Positions 50,334 to 60,322 of a DNA stretch of 64,000 nt are shown here, piece by piece. How positions within the stretch are numbered: the stretch's first letter is position 1; each line of letters begins with the position of its first letter. Made by a program: the position numbers and the translations under genes. The stretch is from Vannielia litorea (lineage in GTDB: Bacteria > Pseudomonadota > Alphaproteobacteria > Rhodobacterales > Rhodobacteraceae), in assembly GCF_900142295.1 (NCBI RefSeq), contig NZ_FSRL01000001.1:1-64000 (forward strand), read 5' to 3'. The notes beneath the pieces were generated by a model. That model did not search any database, was not told the DNA's origin, and saw nothing but the letters and a program-made list of their open reading frames with translations.

Positions 50334-51386
50334 ATGGCGAAATCCGCTGCACAGCAGCCTGTCGGGGTGGCCCTCATCGGGGCCGGCATGATCGCGGAGA
50401 CCCATGTGACCGCCCTCTCGGCGGCGAGACACGCGGTGCGTCTTGCGGCCGTGGTCTCGCGCAGGCCGGACCGGGCGACCCATCTCGCCGCGCTCTGCGA
50501 GGGTGATCCGCCCCTGTTCACGGCCGATCTTGCCGCGGTTGCCGCGGACCCCGCCATTCCGGTGGCGATCGTCGCCACGCCTCCGAGCGTGCGCAGGGAG
50601 GTGATCGAGACCCTTGCGCAGGCGGGCACCCACGTTCTGCTCGAGAAACCGGTCGGGCGCACGCTGGAGGAGGCGATCGAAGTCGTCGAGATCTGCGAGC
50701 GCGCAGGCGTGACGCTGGGGGTGGTGTTTCAGCACCGGGTGCGGGCGCCCTCGATCGCGGCGGCCCGCCATGTGGCCGAGGGGGCGCTGGGCCGGCTTGG
50801 CATGGTTGAGATCGCGGTGCCGCTCTGGCGCGACCAGTCCTATTACGATGAGTTGGGGCGGGGCACCTATGCGCGCGATGGCGGCGGGGTAATGCTGACC
50901 AACGCGATCCATTCGATCGACCTTGCGCTCAGCCTGACCGGCCCGGTGGCCAGCGTTCAGGCGATGACTGCCACCTCGCCCCTGCACCGGATGGAAGCCG
51001 AGGACCTTGCCGTGGCCGGGCTGCGGTTTTCCTGCGGGGCGGTGGGCTCGTTCGTGGCCACCACCGCGGCGTTTCCGCACCGAACCGAGGTGATCCGGCT
51101 CCACTTCGAGAACGGGAGCCTGCGGATCGACAGGAATGGCCTCGAGATCAGCTGGCGCGACGGGCGGTCCAGCGTGGAGGCCGGGGCCAGGGTCGAGAGC
51201 GGGGACCGCCCGCTGGCCGGTGGAAAGCACGCGTGGCACCAGGCGGTGATCGAGGATTTCGTCTCGGCGGTCGGGGAAGGGCGCAAACCGATGGTGAGCG
51301 GACGCGAGGCGCTGGATTCGCACCGGCTGATCGACGCCATCGAGACCTCGTCGCGCACCGGCCGCCCATGTGAGCTGGCCTCCTGA
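50334..51386 (+). CDS. Gfo/Idh/MocA-family oxidoreductase
   Basis: 350 residues. The N-terminal Rossmann fold binds NAD(P) (VGVALIGAGMIAETHVTAL), the EKP motif is in HVLLEKPVGRTLEEAIE, and the C-terminal half has GGGVMLTNAIHSIDLALSL with the catalytic His region. Members oxidise or reduce sugars, inositols and related compounds. GGGAG precedes the ATG. It stands alone, so the substrate cannot be guessed. Confidence 0.88.
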   Translation: MAKSAAQQPVGVALIGAGMIAETHVTALSAARHAVRLAAVVSRRPDRATHLAALCEGDPPLFTADLAAVAADPAIPVAIVATPPSVRREVIETLAQAGTHVLLEKPVGRTLEEAIEVVEICERAGVTLGVVFQHRVRAPSIAAARHVAEGALGRLGMVEIAVPLWRDQSYYDELGRGTYARDGGGVMLTNAIHSIDLALSLTGPVASVQAMTATSPLHRMEAEDLAVAGLRFSCGAVGSFVATTAAFPHRTEVIRLHFENGSLRIDRNGLEISWRDGRSSVEAGARVESGDRPLAGGKHAWHQAVIEDFVSAVGEGRKPMVSGREALDSHRLIDAIETSSRTGRPCELAS

Positions 51387-51393
51387 TCCGCCG

Positions 51394-52137
51394 TTACTGG
51401 CCGCAGTTCGCCAGCGCCTCTTCCAGCATTGGTGCCAGCCGTTCGGCCCAGGCGTCTTGCTGGGCGTCGGTTTGGATCAGGTCCTGCCGCAGTTCGATCA
51501 GAACGTTGGGCCGGCCTTGCTGAAGCGCGTGACGGTCCACCGCATCGCCGGGGAGGTGGCCGCCGTAGGGCTCATTGTCGCCCACGACGAGATCGGGTTC
51601 GCGGCGCAGGCGGGCGATGAGGGCCTGGGCAAGGGTCGGGTCCAGGTGCGAGTGGAGCACGCCGACCTGCCAGGGCCGGGCCGGCCGGCCCTTCAGCCTG
51701 GGCGTGAAGCTGTGCACCGAGCAGAGCACCGGCGCCTCGCGGGCGGCGAGCAGCTCGGCCAGCGCGTCATGGTAGGGGCGGTAGCAGAGCGCCTTGCGGC
51801 GCTCCAGCTCCTCGGGGCCGGCGTGGCGGTTGCCGGGGATGATGGTGCCGTCATAGAGCTTCATCAGCAGGGTCGGATCATCCTCGCCGCGGTTGGGGTC
51901 GATCACCAGCCGGGAGAAGTTGGAGCAGATCGCGGGGCCGCCCAGCCGCTCGGCGAGACCGAGGGCCACGCCCGCCGCGCCCGGATCGAAGGCGATGTGG
52001 CGGGCCATCTCGGCAGCGGGCAGGCCAAGGGTGCCGCCGTTCACCGCATCGGGAACGAAGTTCGTTGCGTGGTCACAGGTTACGCACCAGCGCCCGGGAC
52101 GGTCCTGCCCGTGCAGGGTGAAGGGGTGATATGTCAT
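51394..52137 (-). CDS. N-formylglutamate amidohydrolase
   Basis: 247 residues. The family pattern is clear: VTCDHATNFVPDAVNGGTLG, NFSRLVIDPNRGEDDPTLLM, DGTIIPGNRH, CSVHSFTPRLKGRP and VGDNEPYGGHLPGDAVDRHA, the last holding metal-binding residues. It hydrolyses N-formyl-L-glutamate to glutamate and formate, as in histidine degradation. ATG 52137 (MTYHPFTL) was chosen; ATG 52161 gives eight more residues and neither has a clear ribosome binding site. No hut genes are nearby. Confidence 0.85.
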   Translation of the reverse strand: MTYHPFTLHGQDRPGRWCVTCDHATNFVPDAVNGGTLGLPAAEMARHIAFDPGAAGVALGLAERLGGPAICSNFSRLVIDPNRGEDDPTLLMKLYDGTIIPGNRHAGPEELERRKALCYRPYHDALAELLAAREAPVLCSVHSFTPRLKGRPARPWQVGVLHSHLDPTLAQALIARLRREPDLVVGDNEPYGGHLPGDAVDRHALQQGRPNVLIELRQDLIQTDAQQDAWAERLAPMLEEALANCGQ

Positions 52138-52285
52138 GTCGGTGTTTTGATTTCGGATCATGCTCTGATACGCAGGAGGGACAGAGGATGCCAGAGCAAC
52201 CGTGGTGCCCTCTTCCCGTTGCGCGGGTTTAGCGCTAACAGGGGTCTGACAAGTCCGAGCGGACCGGGATGAGGAGAGCCACGAG

Positions 52286-53731
52286 ATGAAACGCAATCGC
52301 AACGTGAAGATCGTGGCCACGCTGGGGCCGGCCTCGGATACCTACGAGATGATCCGGGCCCTCCACGAAGCGGGGGCAGATGTCTTCCGGCTCAACATGA
52401 GCCATGGCTCCCATGAGGAGATTCGCGCTCGTCACGGGATGATCCGGCAGGTGGAGAAGGACGTGGGCCGCCCGATTGCCATTCTGGCCGACCTGCAGGG
52501 GCCGAAGCTGCGGGTGGGCACCTTTGCGGGCGACAGCGAGGAACTGGTGGAGGGCGCGAGCTTCAGGCTCGATCTGGACCCCACCGACGGCGATGCCAGC
52601 CGTGTCTGCCTGCCTCACAAGGAGATCTTCGACGCGCTCGAGCCCGGCTCCAGCCTGCTGGTGAATGACGGAAAGATCCGGCTGAAGGTCACCGAATGCG
52701 GCAGCGACTATGCCGATTGCGAGGTGATCGCGGGCGGCACCATCTCCAACCGCAAGGGCGTGAACGTGCCCGACGTGGTGCTGCCGTTGGCGGCGCTCAG
52801 CGAGAAGGATCTGAAGGACCTAGAGTTCGTCTGCGCCCTGGGTGTGGACTGGCTGGCGCTCAGCTTCGTGCAGCGCCCCGAGGATGTGACCCAGGCGCGG
52901 GAACTGGCCAAGGGCCGCGCCGCGATCATGTCGAAGATCGAGAAACCGGCGGCGGTGAAGGCCTTCGACTCGATTCTTGCGGTCAGCGACGGAATCATGG
53001 TGGCGCGTGGCGACCTCGGCGTGGAACTGCCGGTGCATGCCGTGCCGCCGATCCAGAAGCGGCTGGTGCGCACCACCCGCTCGGCGGCCAAGCCGGTGAT
53101 CGTGGCGACCCAGATGCTCGAGAGCATGATCGAGAGCCCGATGCCGACACGGGCCGAGGTTTCGGACGTGTCGAACGCGATCTACGAGGGCACGGATGCG
53201 ATCATGCTCAGTGCGGAGAGCGCGGCGGGGCAATACCCGATCGAAGCGGTGAAGACGATGAACGCCGTGGCGGTGGAGGTGGAGGGCGACCCCACCTATC
53301 GTGACGTGATCGAGGCCGCGAGGCGAATCGAGCGCTCCAGCGTGGCAGATGGGATCGTGTCTGCGGCCCGCGAGATTGCCGAGGCGACCGACATCAAGGC
53401 CATCGCATGCTTTACCCAGACCGGCACCACCGCGAGCCTGGTGGCCCGCGAGCGGCCGCAGGTGCCGATTCTCGCGCTGACAAACCACATCGGCACCGCG
53501 CGCCGCCTTGCCCTGACCTGGGGTGTGACCTGTGCCGTGACCGCCCGTCTCGAGCGGTTCAAGCAGGCCGTGGTCAGCGGTGCGCGCGCCGCGCGCGAGC
53601 TGGGCATGGCCACCGAGGACGATCAGATCGTGGTGACCGCCGGTGTGCCCTTCAACGTGCCGGGCTCGACCAACATCCTGCGCGTCGCGCCCTGTGCCGA
53701 ACGGCTGATTTACGCCTCGGACCCGGAATAG
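52286..53731 (+). CDS. pyk: Pyruvate kinase
   Basis: 481 residues. MKRNRNVKIVATLGPASDTY begins the TIM barrel with RLNMSHGSHEE, PIAILADLQGPKLRVGTF, the active-site lysine strand AIMSKIEKPAAVKAFDSIL, metal-binding MVARGDLGVELPVHAVPPIQ and ATQMLESMIESPMPTRAEV. It makes ATP and pyruvate from phosphoenolpyruvate. It diverges from the amidohydrolase gene. The 220 bases after it hold no evident gene. Confidence 0.96.
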   Translation: MKRNRNVKIVATLGPASDTYEMIRALHEAGADVFRLNMSHGSHEEIRARHGMIRQVEKDVGRPIAILADLQGPKLRVGTFAGDSEELVEGASFRLDLDPTDGDASRVCLPHKEIFDALEPGSSLLVNDGKIRLKVTECGSDYADCEVIAGGTISNRKGVNVPDVVLPLAALSEKDLKDLEFVCALGVDWLALSFVQRPEDVTQARELAKGRAAIMSKIEKPAAVKAFDSILAVSDGIMVARGDLGVELPVHAVPPIQKRLVRTTRSAAKPVIVATQMLESMIESPMPTRAEVSDVSNAIYEGTDAIMLSAESAAGQYPIEAVKTMNAVAVEVEGDPTYRDVIEAARRIERSSVADGIVSAAREIAEATDIKAIACFTQTGTTASLVARERPQVPILALTNHIGTARRLALTWGVTCAVTARLERFKQAVVSGARAARELGMATEDDQIVVTAGVPFNVPGSTNILRVAPCAERLIYASDPE

Positions 53732-53950
53732 GGCGCCCCTCGGACGACGGGCGTTTGAGCGACGGGTGCTTTGTGTCTGCCGGTGGCTGTCGGTCTCGGC
53801 TTGCAGTCGGTCCGTCCGCGCCAGACGCAGCACGGCCACTGCCCCTGACGATCTTCGGGCTGTCTTTCCAGACACGTTGATTTTGGCCGCGCCGCCCGGA
53901 ATACTTGCCGTCGGGGCAAGGCAGGGTGCGGGCAGGTTAGGAGTGGCAGG

Positions 53951-54181
53951 GTGAATATCGACACGGATGTGATCTTCGTCATTGGTCTGGTGGTGGGGCT
54001 TCTCTCCATCCCGGCACTGATCGGCGCATTCTCGGAAAGCCGGCCGCCGCGCGCGGCGGCGATCCTGGTACTCATCGCGGCGGGGCTGATCTCGATTGCC
54101 GTGATCCGCAAGCCGGGTGGCTACACGCTGAGCAGCGCGCCGGACGTCTTCATGAAGGTCATCTCGGGGATCGTGAACTAG
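53951..54181 (+). CDS. Small two-helix membrane protein
   Basis: 76 residues from GTG 53951, with AGGAG 8 bases upstream. Two transmembrane helices (VIFVIGLVVGLLSIPALIGA and AAAILVLIAAGLISIAVI) flank a short basic loop (SESRPPRA), and a polar tail follows. No family recognised. Its last 4 bases overlap the end of the convergent hydrolase gene. Confidence 0.72.
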   Translation: MNIDTDVIFVIGLVVGLLSIPALIGAFSESRPPRAAAILVLIAAGLISIAVIRKPGGYTLSSAPDVFMKVISGIVN

Positions 54182-54870
54182 AAGACGGCCGAGAAGAGCT
54201 GTGCCGTCGCCGCCCAGGCGCGTTCCGTGGCGCGGGCGTCATACTGCTTGCCGCCGGCCTTGTCCTGCGCCCTGGGGTTGGTGAAGGCATGGCCCACACC
54301 GCCCATCGCAAGGATCTGCCAGTCGGCCCCGGCTGCGTCGAGTTCGGCGGCGAGGGCGAAGGTTTGCTCGGGTGTGGCCAGCGGATCATCCCAGCCGTGC
54401 AGGGCGAGGACGGAGGCGGGGATCTTTTGGGCGGTCGGCCAGCCGGGTCGGTCGAAGAGGCCGTGAAAGCTGGCGACTCCCCTGACATCGGCATGGCCCA
54501 TCCGGGCAAGGTCGAGCACGCATTTGCCGCCGAAGCAGAAGCCGATGGCCCCGTGGGCGCCATTGGTCACGCCGGAGCCGCGCATCCAGTCGAGCGCGGC
54601 TTCGATGCGGCGGCGCAGCTCGGAGCGGTCGGCGTTGAGCGCGTTCATCATCTCGCGGCAGTCCTCGGGGCCTTCGGGCGCGCGGCCGTAGGTGTCGGCC
54701 ACGAAGGCGGCATAGCCCAGGTTTGCGAGCCGCTCGGCGGCTTCCATCTCGACCGGGCCGCGCCAGGCGATCGAGTGGAAGACGAGAACGCCGGGGCGCG
54801 TGCCGGACCGGGCCGGATCGGTGACGATGGTGCCTTGAAACCCCTCGTAGGTCTGATCGACATGCTGCAT
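54178..54870 (-). CDS. Dienelactone hydrolase-family protein
   Basis: 230 residues, alpha/beta hydrolase. The nucleophilic Cys is in GAIGFCFGGKCVLDLAR; the Asp and His are in ALHGWDDPLATPEQ and MGGVGHAFTNPRA. Cys as nucleophile is characteristic of dienelactone hydrolases, which open lactones in aromatic degradation, though many family members have other roles. GGAGG precedes ATG 54870. Confidence 0.88.
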   Translation of the reverse strand: MQHVDQTYEGFQGTIVTDPARSGTRPGVLVFHSIAWRGPVEMEAAERLANLGYAAFVADTYGRAPEGPEDCREMMNALNADRSELRRRIEAALDWMRGSGVTNGAHGAIGFCFGGKCVLDLARMGHADVRGVASFHGLFDRPGWPTAQKIPASVLALHGWDDPLATPEQTFALAAELDAAGADWQILAMGGVGHAFTNPRAQDKAGGKQYDARATERAWAATAQLFSAVF

Positions 54871-54940
54871 GAGGTTGCCTCCTCGAATCGTGCCTGCCCG
54901 GCGCATGGTGCGCAGAAGCCGCGGCCTGGCACAAACCCCC

Positions 54941-54969
54941 TTGCCAGACAGGGGATTCGCCCCTATACG
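54941..54969 (+). promoter_or_regulatory. Putative sigma70 promoter of rpmI-rplT
   Basis: TTGCCA (54941-54946) and TATACG (54964-54969) are separated by 17 bases, close to the consensus. Transcription would start about 70 bases before the rpmI ATG. Confidence 0.6.
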
Positions 54970-55046
54970 CCACCTCTCATCCGCGCGGACGGGCCGACAG
55001 TGGCATGCCTATCTGCGCCAATACGACCAACTCATGGAGATGGCAA

Positions 55047-55247
55047 ATGCCCAAGATGAAGACGAAATCGAGCGCCAAGAAGCGCTTCAAGGTGACGGCC
55101 ACGGGCCGCATCAAGGCTGCCCAGGCGGGCAAGCGTCACGGCATGATCAAGCGGACGACCAAGTTCATCCGCACGGCCCGCGGCACCACGGTGCTGTGCG
55201 ACGCTGACGAGAAGATCGTCAAAAAATACATGCCCTACGCCCGCTGA
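55047..55247 (+). CDS. rpmI: 50S ribosomal protein L35
   Basis: 66 residues: [20 protein letters not shown] and [16 protein letters not shown] are diagnostic for L35. The basic protein belongs to the large ribosomal subunit. It precedes rplT by 12 bases in the usual rpmI-rplT order; infC is not adjacent. Confidence 0.97.
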   Translation: MPKMKTKSSAKKRFKVTATGRIKAAQAGKRHGMIKRTTKFIRTARGTTVLCDADEKIVKKYMPYAR

Positions 55248-55259
55248 GGAGTTACCCAG

Positions 55260-55622
55260 ATGTCCCGAGTCAAAGGTGGAACGACCACCCACGCCCGCCA
55301 CAAGAAGGTTCTGAAGGCCGCCAAGGGTTACTATGGCAGCCGTTCGCGGAACTTCCGCACCGCAACCCAGGCCGTCGACAAGGCCAACCAGTACGCGACC
55401 CGCGACCGCAAGAACCGCAAGCGCCAGTTCCGCGCGCTGTGGATCCAGCGGATCAACGCCGCCGTGCGCGCCCATGACGAGGCCCTGACCTACTCGCGCT
55501 TCATCAACGGCCTGGCGCTCGCCGGGATCGAGGTGGACCGCAAGGTGCTGGCCGACCTCGCCATTCACGAGCCCGATGCCTTTGGCGGCATCGTCGAGAA
55601 GGCGAAAGCCGCGCTGGCTTGA
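55260..55622 (+). CDS. rplT: 50S ribosomal protein L20
   Basis: 120 residues: [20 protein letters not shown], then [20 protein letters not shown], then the [20 protein letters not shown] region, standard for L20, an early-binding 50S protein. An intrinsic terminator follows after 23 bases. Confidence 0.97.
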   Translation: MSRVKGGTTTHARHKKVLKAAKGYYGSRSRNFRTATQAVDKANQYATRDRKNRKRQFRALWIQRINAAVRAHDEALTYSRFINGLALAGIEVDRKVLADLAIHEPDAFGGIVEKAKAALA

Positions 55623-55645
55623 GGCCGGTTGCACAGAGATCGCAG

Positions 55646-55671
55646 GGGCCGTCCTTCGGGGCGGCCCTTTT
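55646..55671 (+). terminator. Intrinsic terminator of rpmI-rplT
   Basis: GGGCCGTCC and GGGCGGCCC form a 9-bp stem (one GT pair) around a TTCG tetraloop, followed by four T residues. Confidence 0.88.
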
Positions 55672-55765
55672 GCTTTGGGGCAGTGCCCGGGCGGGCTGAC
55701 GCATCCCGCCTTGCACCCTTGAGCGCCGCGCTATAGTCCATGCGCCGAAGCCAAGGAGGCCAGGC

Positions 55766-56836
55766 ATGGACGAGCTGCGCGGGAAGTACATCGAGGCAAT
55801 CGCAGGGGCGGCCGACGAGGCCGCGCTCGAGGAGTTGCGCCTGGCTGCCGTGGGCAAGAAGGGCGAGGTGAGCCTCAAGATGCGCGAGCTGGGCAAGATG
55901 AGCCCGGAAGAGCGCCAGGTGGCCGGCCCGGCCCTGAACGCGCTGAAGGACGAGATCAACGCGGCCCTCGCTGCCCGCAAGGCCGCGCTGGGCGACGCAG
56001 CGCTGGATGAGCGGCTGAAGAGCGAATGGCTCGACGTGACGCTGCCTTCGCGGCCGCGCCGCCAGGGCACGATCCATCCGGTCAGCCAGGTGACCGAGGA
56101 GGTCACGGCCATTTTCGCCGACATGGGATTTCGCGTGGCCGAAGGCCCGCAGATCGAGACCGACTGGTACAACTTCGATGCGCTGAACATCCCCGGCCAT
56201 CACCCGGCCCGCGCGGAAATGGACACCTTCTACATGGCCCGCCAGGAGGGCGACAACCGCCCGCCGCATGTGCTGCGCACCCATACGAGCCCGGTGCAGA
56301 TCCGGTCGATGGAGGCAGGCGGCGCGCCGACGCGGATCATCTGCCCGGGGCGGGTCTATCGCGCCGACTACGACCAGACCCATACGCCGATGTTTCACCA
56401 GGTCGAGGGCCTCGCCATCGACCGCGATATCTCGATGGCCAACCTGAAGTGGGTGCTCGAGGAGTTCTTCACCGCCTTTTTCGGCACCAGCGTGAAGACC
56501 CGCTTCCGGGCCAGCCACTTTCCCTTCACCGAGCCTTCGGCGGAGGTGGATATCCAGTGCAGCTTCGAAGGCGGCACGGTGAAGGTGGGCGAGGGCGACG
56601 ACTGGCTGGAGGTGCTGGGCAGCGGCATGGTCCACCCCGACGTGCTGCGCGCGGGCAAGATCGACCCTGACGAATGGCAGGGCTTTGCCTTCGGCATGGG
56701 GATCGACAGGATTGCCATGCTGAAATATGGCATCCCCGACCTGCGGGCCTTCTTCGAGAGTGACCTGCGCTGGCTGCGGCACTACGGATTTGCCGCGCTG
56801 GACGTGCCGACGCTGCACGCGGGCGTCTCGCGGTAG
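55766..56836 (+). CDS. pheS: Phenylalanyl-tRNA synthetase alpha subunit
   Basis: 356 residues. An N-terminal coiled-coil (about 1-85) precedes the class II core: [74 protein letters not shown] and [18 protein letters not shown]. With PheT it charges tRNA-Phe. The partner pheT begins 1.1 kb downstream, interrupted by two small opposite-strand genes. Confidence 0.96.
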   Translation: MDELRGKYIEAIAGAADEAALEELRLAAVGKKGEVSLKMRELGKMSPEERQVAGPALNALKDEINAALAARKAALGDAALDERLKSEWLDVTLPSRPRRQGTIHPVSQVTEEVTAIFADMGFRVAEGPQIETDWYNFDALNIPGHHPARAEMDTFYMARQEGDNRPPHVLRTHTSPVQIRSMEAGGAPTRIICPGRVYRADYDQTHTPMFHQVEGLAIDRDISMANLKWVLEEFFTAFFGTSVKTRFRASHFPFTEPSAEVDIQCSFEGGTVKVGEGDDWLEVLGSGMVHPDVLRAGKIDPDEWQGFAFGMGIDRIAMLKYGIPDLRAFFESDLRWLRHYGFAALDVPTLHAGVSR

Positions 56837-56961
56837 AGCGCGCGGCGGGGCCTGACACCCGGCGCCGACGAAAGAGGGCGCGGCGATATCCAGCCCCCTG
56901 GAACACCGCCGCGCCCGCGCTTTTGCCCCCACCCGAAACTCTGTTCAGGCGGTTGGTCTCC

Positions 56962-57153
56962 CTATTCGGGGAGAACCCCCTTCACGAAGGCGACCGACCC
57001 CTGGTCGATCACGTCCATGATGGTCCCGCGCGCCAGGGCCACGGCCTTGGCGTCGAGCACCGGCACGGCGATGACGGCCGCGGCGGTGAGTGTCAGCACG
57101 ACGAGCACGGGGAAACGTGCGCCGCCTGCAACGGTCTTGAGGAAGGTTTGCAT
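56962..57153 (-). CDS. Small membrane protein between pheS and pheT
   Basis: 63 residues from ATG 57153, with GAGGAC 9 bases upstream. It starts MQTFLKTVAGGARFPVLVVL, has one hydrophobic segment (FPVLVVLTLTAAAVIAVPVL) and ends DQGSVAFVKGVLPE. No family recognised. It reads against pheS and pheT. Confidence 0.6.
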   Translation of the reverse strand: MQTFLKTVAGGARFPVLVVLTLTAAAVIAVPVLDAKAVALARGTIMDVIDQGSVAFVKGVLPE

Positions 57154-57339
57154 CTGCTCGTCCTCGCACTTGTCGTGTGCCGGTGTTCCGGCTTCCACGG
57201 TCTCTGAATGCGCCCCGGTTTTTCGGGTGTCGCAGCGTCATCTAGCCGCCGAAAAGGGGCGAGATCAGGGCAAGTTCTAGGTAAAATTTCGGAAACAGAA
57301 CGGACCAACGGCGCAGATTGTTTCCTGTCCAGAAAACGG

Positions 57340-57391
57340 CCGCCCCGCTCCGAGGCCGGAAACGAGGGGAATCGGCCTTGGAGCGGGGCGG
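57340..57391 (-). terminator. Intrinsic terminator of the 88-residue gene
   Basis: A 19-base arm (57340-57358) pairs with 57373-57391 with a single G-T-type mismatch, leaving a 14-base loop. On the minus strand the stem is followed by GTTTTCT. It begins 10 bases after the stop of the gene at 57402-57668, so it terminates that leftward transcript. Confidence 0.8.
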
Positions 57392-57401
57392 AGAGGCACG
57401 C

Positions 57402-57668
57402 CTAGTTGGTGGCGGCTTCGTTCTTTGCGGCTGCGCCTTCGGCGCGCAGGCCGGGAATGAGGTCTGCCACCGGCGTGTTCCACAGGCGCGCCGGGTTCAT
57501 CCGGCACAGCGCACGGTTCAGCTCGATGTTGTCGGTCAGCTGGTGGCAGGTGGTGCCGCCGGCGCCATCCGGCGTGTTCGAAATGAACCCGAGCCCGATG
57601 AGCACGAGCACTGCAATGGCAAGTGGGCGGAGGAATCCTCCGAGGGAGTCGAGAACGGACGACAGCAT
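57402..57668 (-). CDS. Small membrane protein of unknown function
   Basis: 88 residues from ATG 57668. One transmembrane helix lies near 13-30 (PLAIAVLVLIGLGFISN), followed by a region with two Cys (GGTTCHQLTDNIELNRALCR) that may form a disulfide, and a charged end. A strong terminator just beyond its stop supports it as a real transcription unit. No family recognised. Confidence 0.65.
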   Translation of the reverse strand: MLSSVLDSLGGFLRPLAIAVLVLIGLGFISNTPDGAGGTTCHQLTDNIELNRALCRMNPARLWNTPVADLIPGLRAEGAAAKNEAATN

Positions 57669-57928
57669 TGGAACCCCCAAGTATCCGTCTGTGAATCGGC
57701 CCCCACCGGTTCACGCCCTTGATAGGGCGCAATTATGGCGAAATTTGGGCAAAGGCGGCGGGTTTGTGTTGAATGCCGCTGTCTCGGGCCGCCCGGCCAG
57801 GGCATGGAGAGACCGCCGGACGCGCTTTTTTGAGGCCACGCCCCCGTGCCACGGCCCGCCCGCGCCGGTCTTCCCCCTCTGCATCCGATGCGTTAAACCG
57901 CGCCGGCAAGCCCTGAGAGGACGACCCG

Positions 57929-60322
57929 ATGAAATTCACCCTGAGCTGGCTCAAGGAGCACCTGGAGACGGATGCGAGCCTTGATGACATTCTCGATGCG
58001 CTGACCGACCTCGGCCTCGAGGTGGAGGGAGTCGAGAACCCCGCCGCGAAGCTCTCGGCCTTTACCATCGGCAAGGTGCTCGCCGCCGAAAAGCACCCGG
58101 ATGCCGACCGGTTGAAGGTGTGCAAGGTGATGACCGACGAGGGCGAGACCCAGATCATCTGCGGAGCGCCCAACGCGCGGGCCGGGATCACCGTGGTTGT
58201 GGCCAAGCCGGGCACCTATGTGCCGGGCATCGACACCACGATCCAGGTCGGCAAGATCCGGGGCATCGAGAGCCACGGGATGATGGCCTCCGAGCGGGAG
58301 ATGGAGCTCTCGGACGAGCACGACGGGATCATCGAGCTGGAGAGCGGCGAGGTGGGCGAGCGGTTCACCGACTGGCTCGCGGCCAACCGGCCCGACACGG
58401 TGGACCCGGTGATCGAGATCGTCATCACCCCGAACCGCCCCGATGCGCTGGGCGTGCATGGCATTGCGCGCGACCTCGCGGCACGCGGGCTGGGCAGGCT
58501 GAAGCCGCTGAAGGCCCATAGCATCGAAGGCAGGTTCGAGAGCCCCGTGAAGGTGAGGATCGCCGAGGATGCGGCGGATGGCTGCCACGTGTTCCAGGGC
58601 CGCTACATCCGGGGCGTGAAGAACGGGCCGAGCCCGGCCTGGCTTCAGAAGAAGCTGCGCGCCATCGGGCTGCGGCCGATCTCGGCGCTGGTCGATATCA
58701 CCAACTACTTCACCCATGACCGCAACCGCCCGCTGCACGTGTTCGACGGCGGCAGGGTGAAGGGCGACCTGCTGATCCATCGCGCCAAGGGCGGCGAGGC
58801 GCTGCTTGCGCTGGATGGCAAGACCTATGCGATGCCCGAGGGGGCGCTGGTGTTCTCGGATGACAACGGCGTGGAAAGTGTTGGCGGGATCATGGGCGGC
58901 GAGGAGGCGGGCTGCACCGAGGAGACGGTGGATGTGATCCTCGAGGCCGCCTACTGGGATTTTGTCCAGATCGCGCTGACCGGGCGCGCGCTGAAGATCA
59001 ACTCGGACGCGCGGTATCGCAACGAGCGCGGCATTGATCCGGGCTACAACCGGCAGGCGGTGGATGATGCCACGGCGATGATCCTCGAGCTCTGCGGCGG
59101 CGAACCCTCGGAGCTGATCGAGGCCGGGCAGGTGCCCGATGTGAGCCGCGCCTACAGGCTCGATGCCGCGCGATGCTCGTCGCTCGTGGGCATGGACATT
59201 CCGGAGGCGACCCAGAGGGCCACGCTGGAGGCGCTGGGCTTCGTCATGGAAGGCGACATGGCGAATGTGCCCTCCTGGCGGCCCGACGTGAAGGGCGAGG
59301 CGGACCTGGTGGAAGAGGTGGCGCGGATCGCCTCGCTGACCGGTCTGGTCGGCAAGCCGATGCCGCGTGTCACCCCCGGCGTGCCCAAGCCGATCCTCAC
59401 CGAGAGCCAGCAGCGCGAGCGGATCGCGCGGCGGACCCTTGCGGCGCTGGGCTACAACGAATGTGTGACCTACAGCTTCATCGACGAGGCGACGGCGAAG
59501 CTCTTCAGCGGCGGCGATGAGGCCACCAGGCTGGAGAACCCCATTTCCAGCGAGATGAGCCACATGCGGCCGGCGCTCCTGCCGGGTCTGTTGCAGGCCG
59601 CCGCCCGAAACCAGGCGCGTGGGTTCAATGACATGGCGCTCTTCGAGGTCGGTGCGGCCTTTCACGGCGGCGAGCCGGGCGAGCAGCACATGCTGGCGAC
59701 CGGCCTGCTGGTGGGTGCGACCGGCCCGCGCGACAGTTTTGCGACGCGCCGCGACGTGGACCTGTATGACGCCAAGGCCGATTGCGAGGCCGTGCTGGCT
59801 GCGTTGGGCGCGCCCGATCGTGTGCAGTTTCGCCGCGAGGCCAATGACTGGTGGCATCCGGGTCGGTCCTCGGTGATGGCGCTCGGCCCCAATGTGCTGG
59901 CCGTGTTTGGCGAGATTCACCCGAGGATCCTGCGCGAGATGGATGTGAAGGGCCCTGCCGTGGGCTTTACCATCTGGCCCCAGGCGGTGCCGGAGAAGAA
60001 GGCCAAGGGCGCCTCGCGCGGAGCCGTGGTGATGGCCGATCTCCAGGCCGTAGAGCGCGACTTTGCCTTCGTGGTCAACGCCGACGTGGCCGCGATGGAC
60101 CTGATGAACGCCGCGCGCGGGGCCGACAAGGCGCTGATTGCCGATGTGCGGCTCTTCGACCAGTTCATCGGGGGTGCGCTGGGCGAGGGCAAGAAGAGCC
60201 TGGCCATCACGGTGCGGATGCAGCCCACCGAAAAGACGTTGACCGATGAGGATATCGCCGGTGTGGCGGCCAGGGTCGTCGAGAAGGTGACCAAGGCCAC
60301 CGGCGGTGTGCTGCGCGGGTGA
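57929..60322 (+). CDS. pheT: Phenylalanyl-tRNA synthetase beta subunit
   Basis: 797 residues, the expected length. The N-terminal EMAP-like tRNA-binding domain has KHPDADRLKVCKVMTDEGET and GIESHGMMASEREMELS. B3/B4 editing domain follows with RPISALVDITNYFTHDRNRP and VESVGGIMGGEEAG. The B5 domain, core-like region (NPISSEMSHMRPALLPGLLQ) and C-terminal anticodon-binding FDX-ACB (AVERDFAFVVNADVAAMDLM) complete it. Its stop overlaps the next gene by 4 bases. Confidence 0.96.
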   Translation: MKFTLSWLKEHLETDASLDDILDALTDLGLEVEGVENPAAKLSAFTIGKVLAAEKHPDADRLKVCKVMTDEGETQIICGAPNARAGITVVVAKPGTYVPGIDTTIQVGKIRGIESHGMMASEREMELSDEHDGIIELESGEVGERFTDWLAANRPDTVDPVIEIVITPNRPDALGVHGIARDLAARGLGRLKPLKAHSIEGRFESPVKVRIAEDAADGCHVFQGRYIRGVKNGPSPAWLQKKLRAIGLRPISALVDITNYFTHDRNRPLHVFDGGRVKGDLLIHRAKGGEALLALDGKTYAMPEGALVFSDDNGVESVGGIMGGEEAGCTEETVDVILEAAYWDFVQIALTGRALKINSDARYRNERGIDPGYNRQAVDDATAMILELCGGEPSELIEAGQVPDVSRAYRLDAARCSSLVGMDIPEATQRATLEALGFVMEGDMANVPSWRPDVKGEADLVEEVARIASLTGLVGKPMPRVTPGVPKPILTESQQRERIARRTLAALGYNECVTYSFIDEATAKLFSGGDEATRLENPISSEMSHMRPALLPGLLQAAARNQARGFNDMALFEVGAAFHGGEPGEQHMLATGLLVGATGPRDSFATRRDVDLYDAKADCEAVLAALGAPDRVQFRREANDWWHPGRSSVMALGPNVLAVFGEIHPRILREMDVKGPAVGFTIWPQAVPEKKAKGASRGAVVMADLQAVERDFAFVVNADVAAMDLMNAARGADKALIADVRLFDQFIGGALGEGKKSLAITVRMQPTEKTLTDEDIAGVAARVVEKVTKATGGVLRG

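Noticed and set aside
57893..59920. A 675-codon minus-strand frame opposite pheT
   Set aside because: Complement of a well-supported gene; no independent features.
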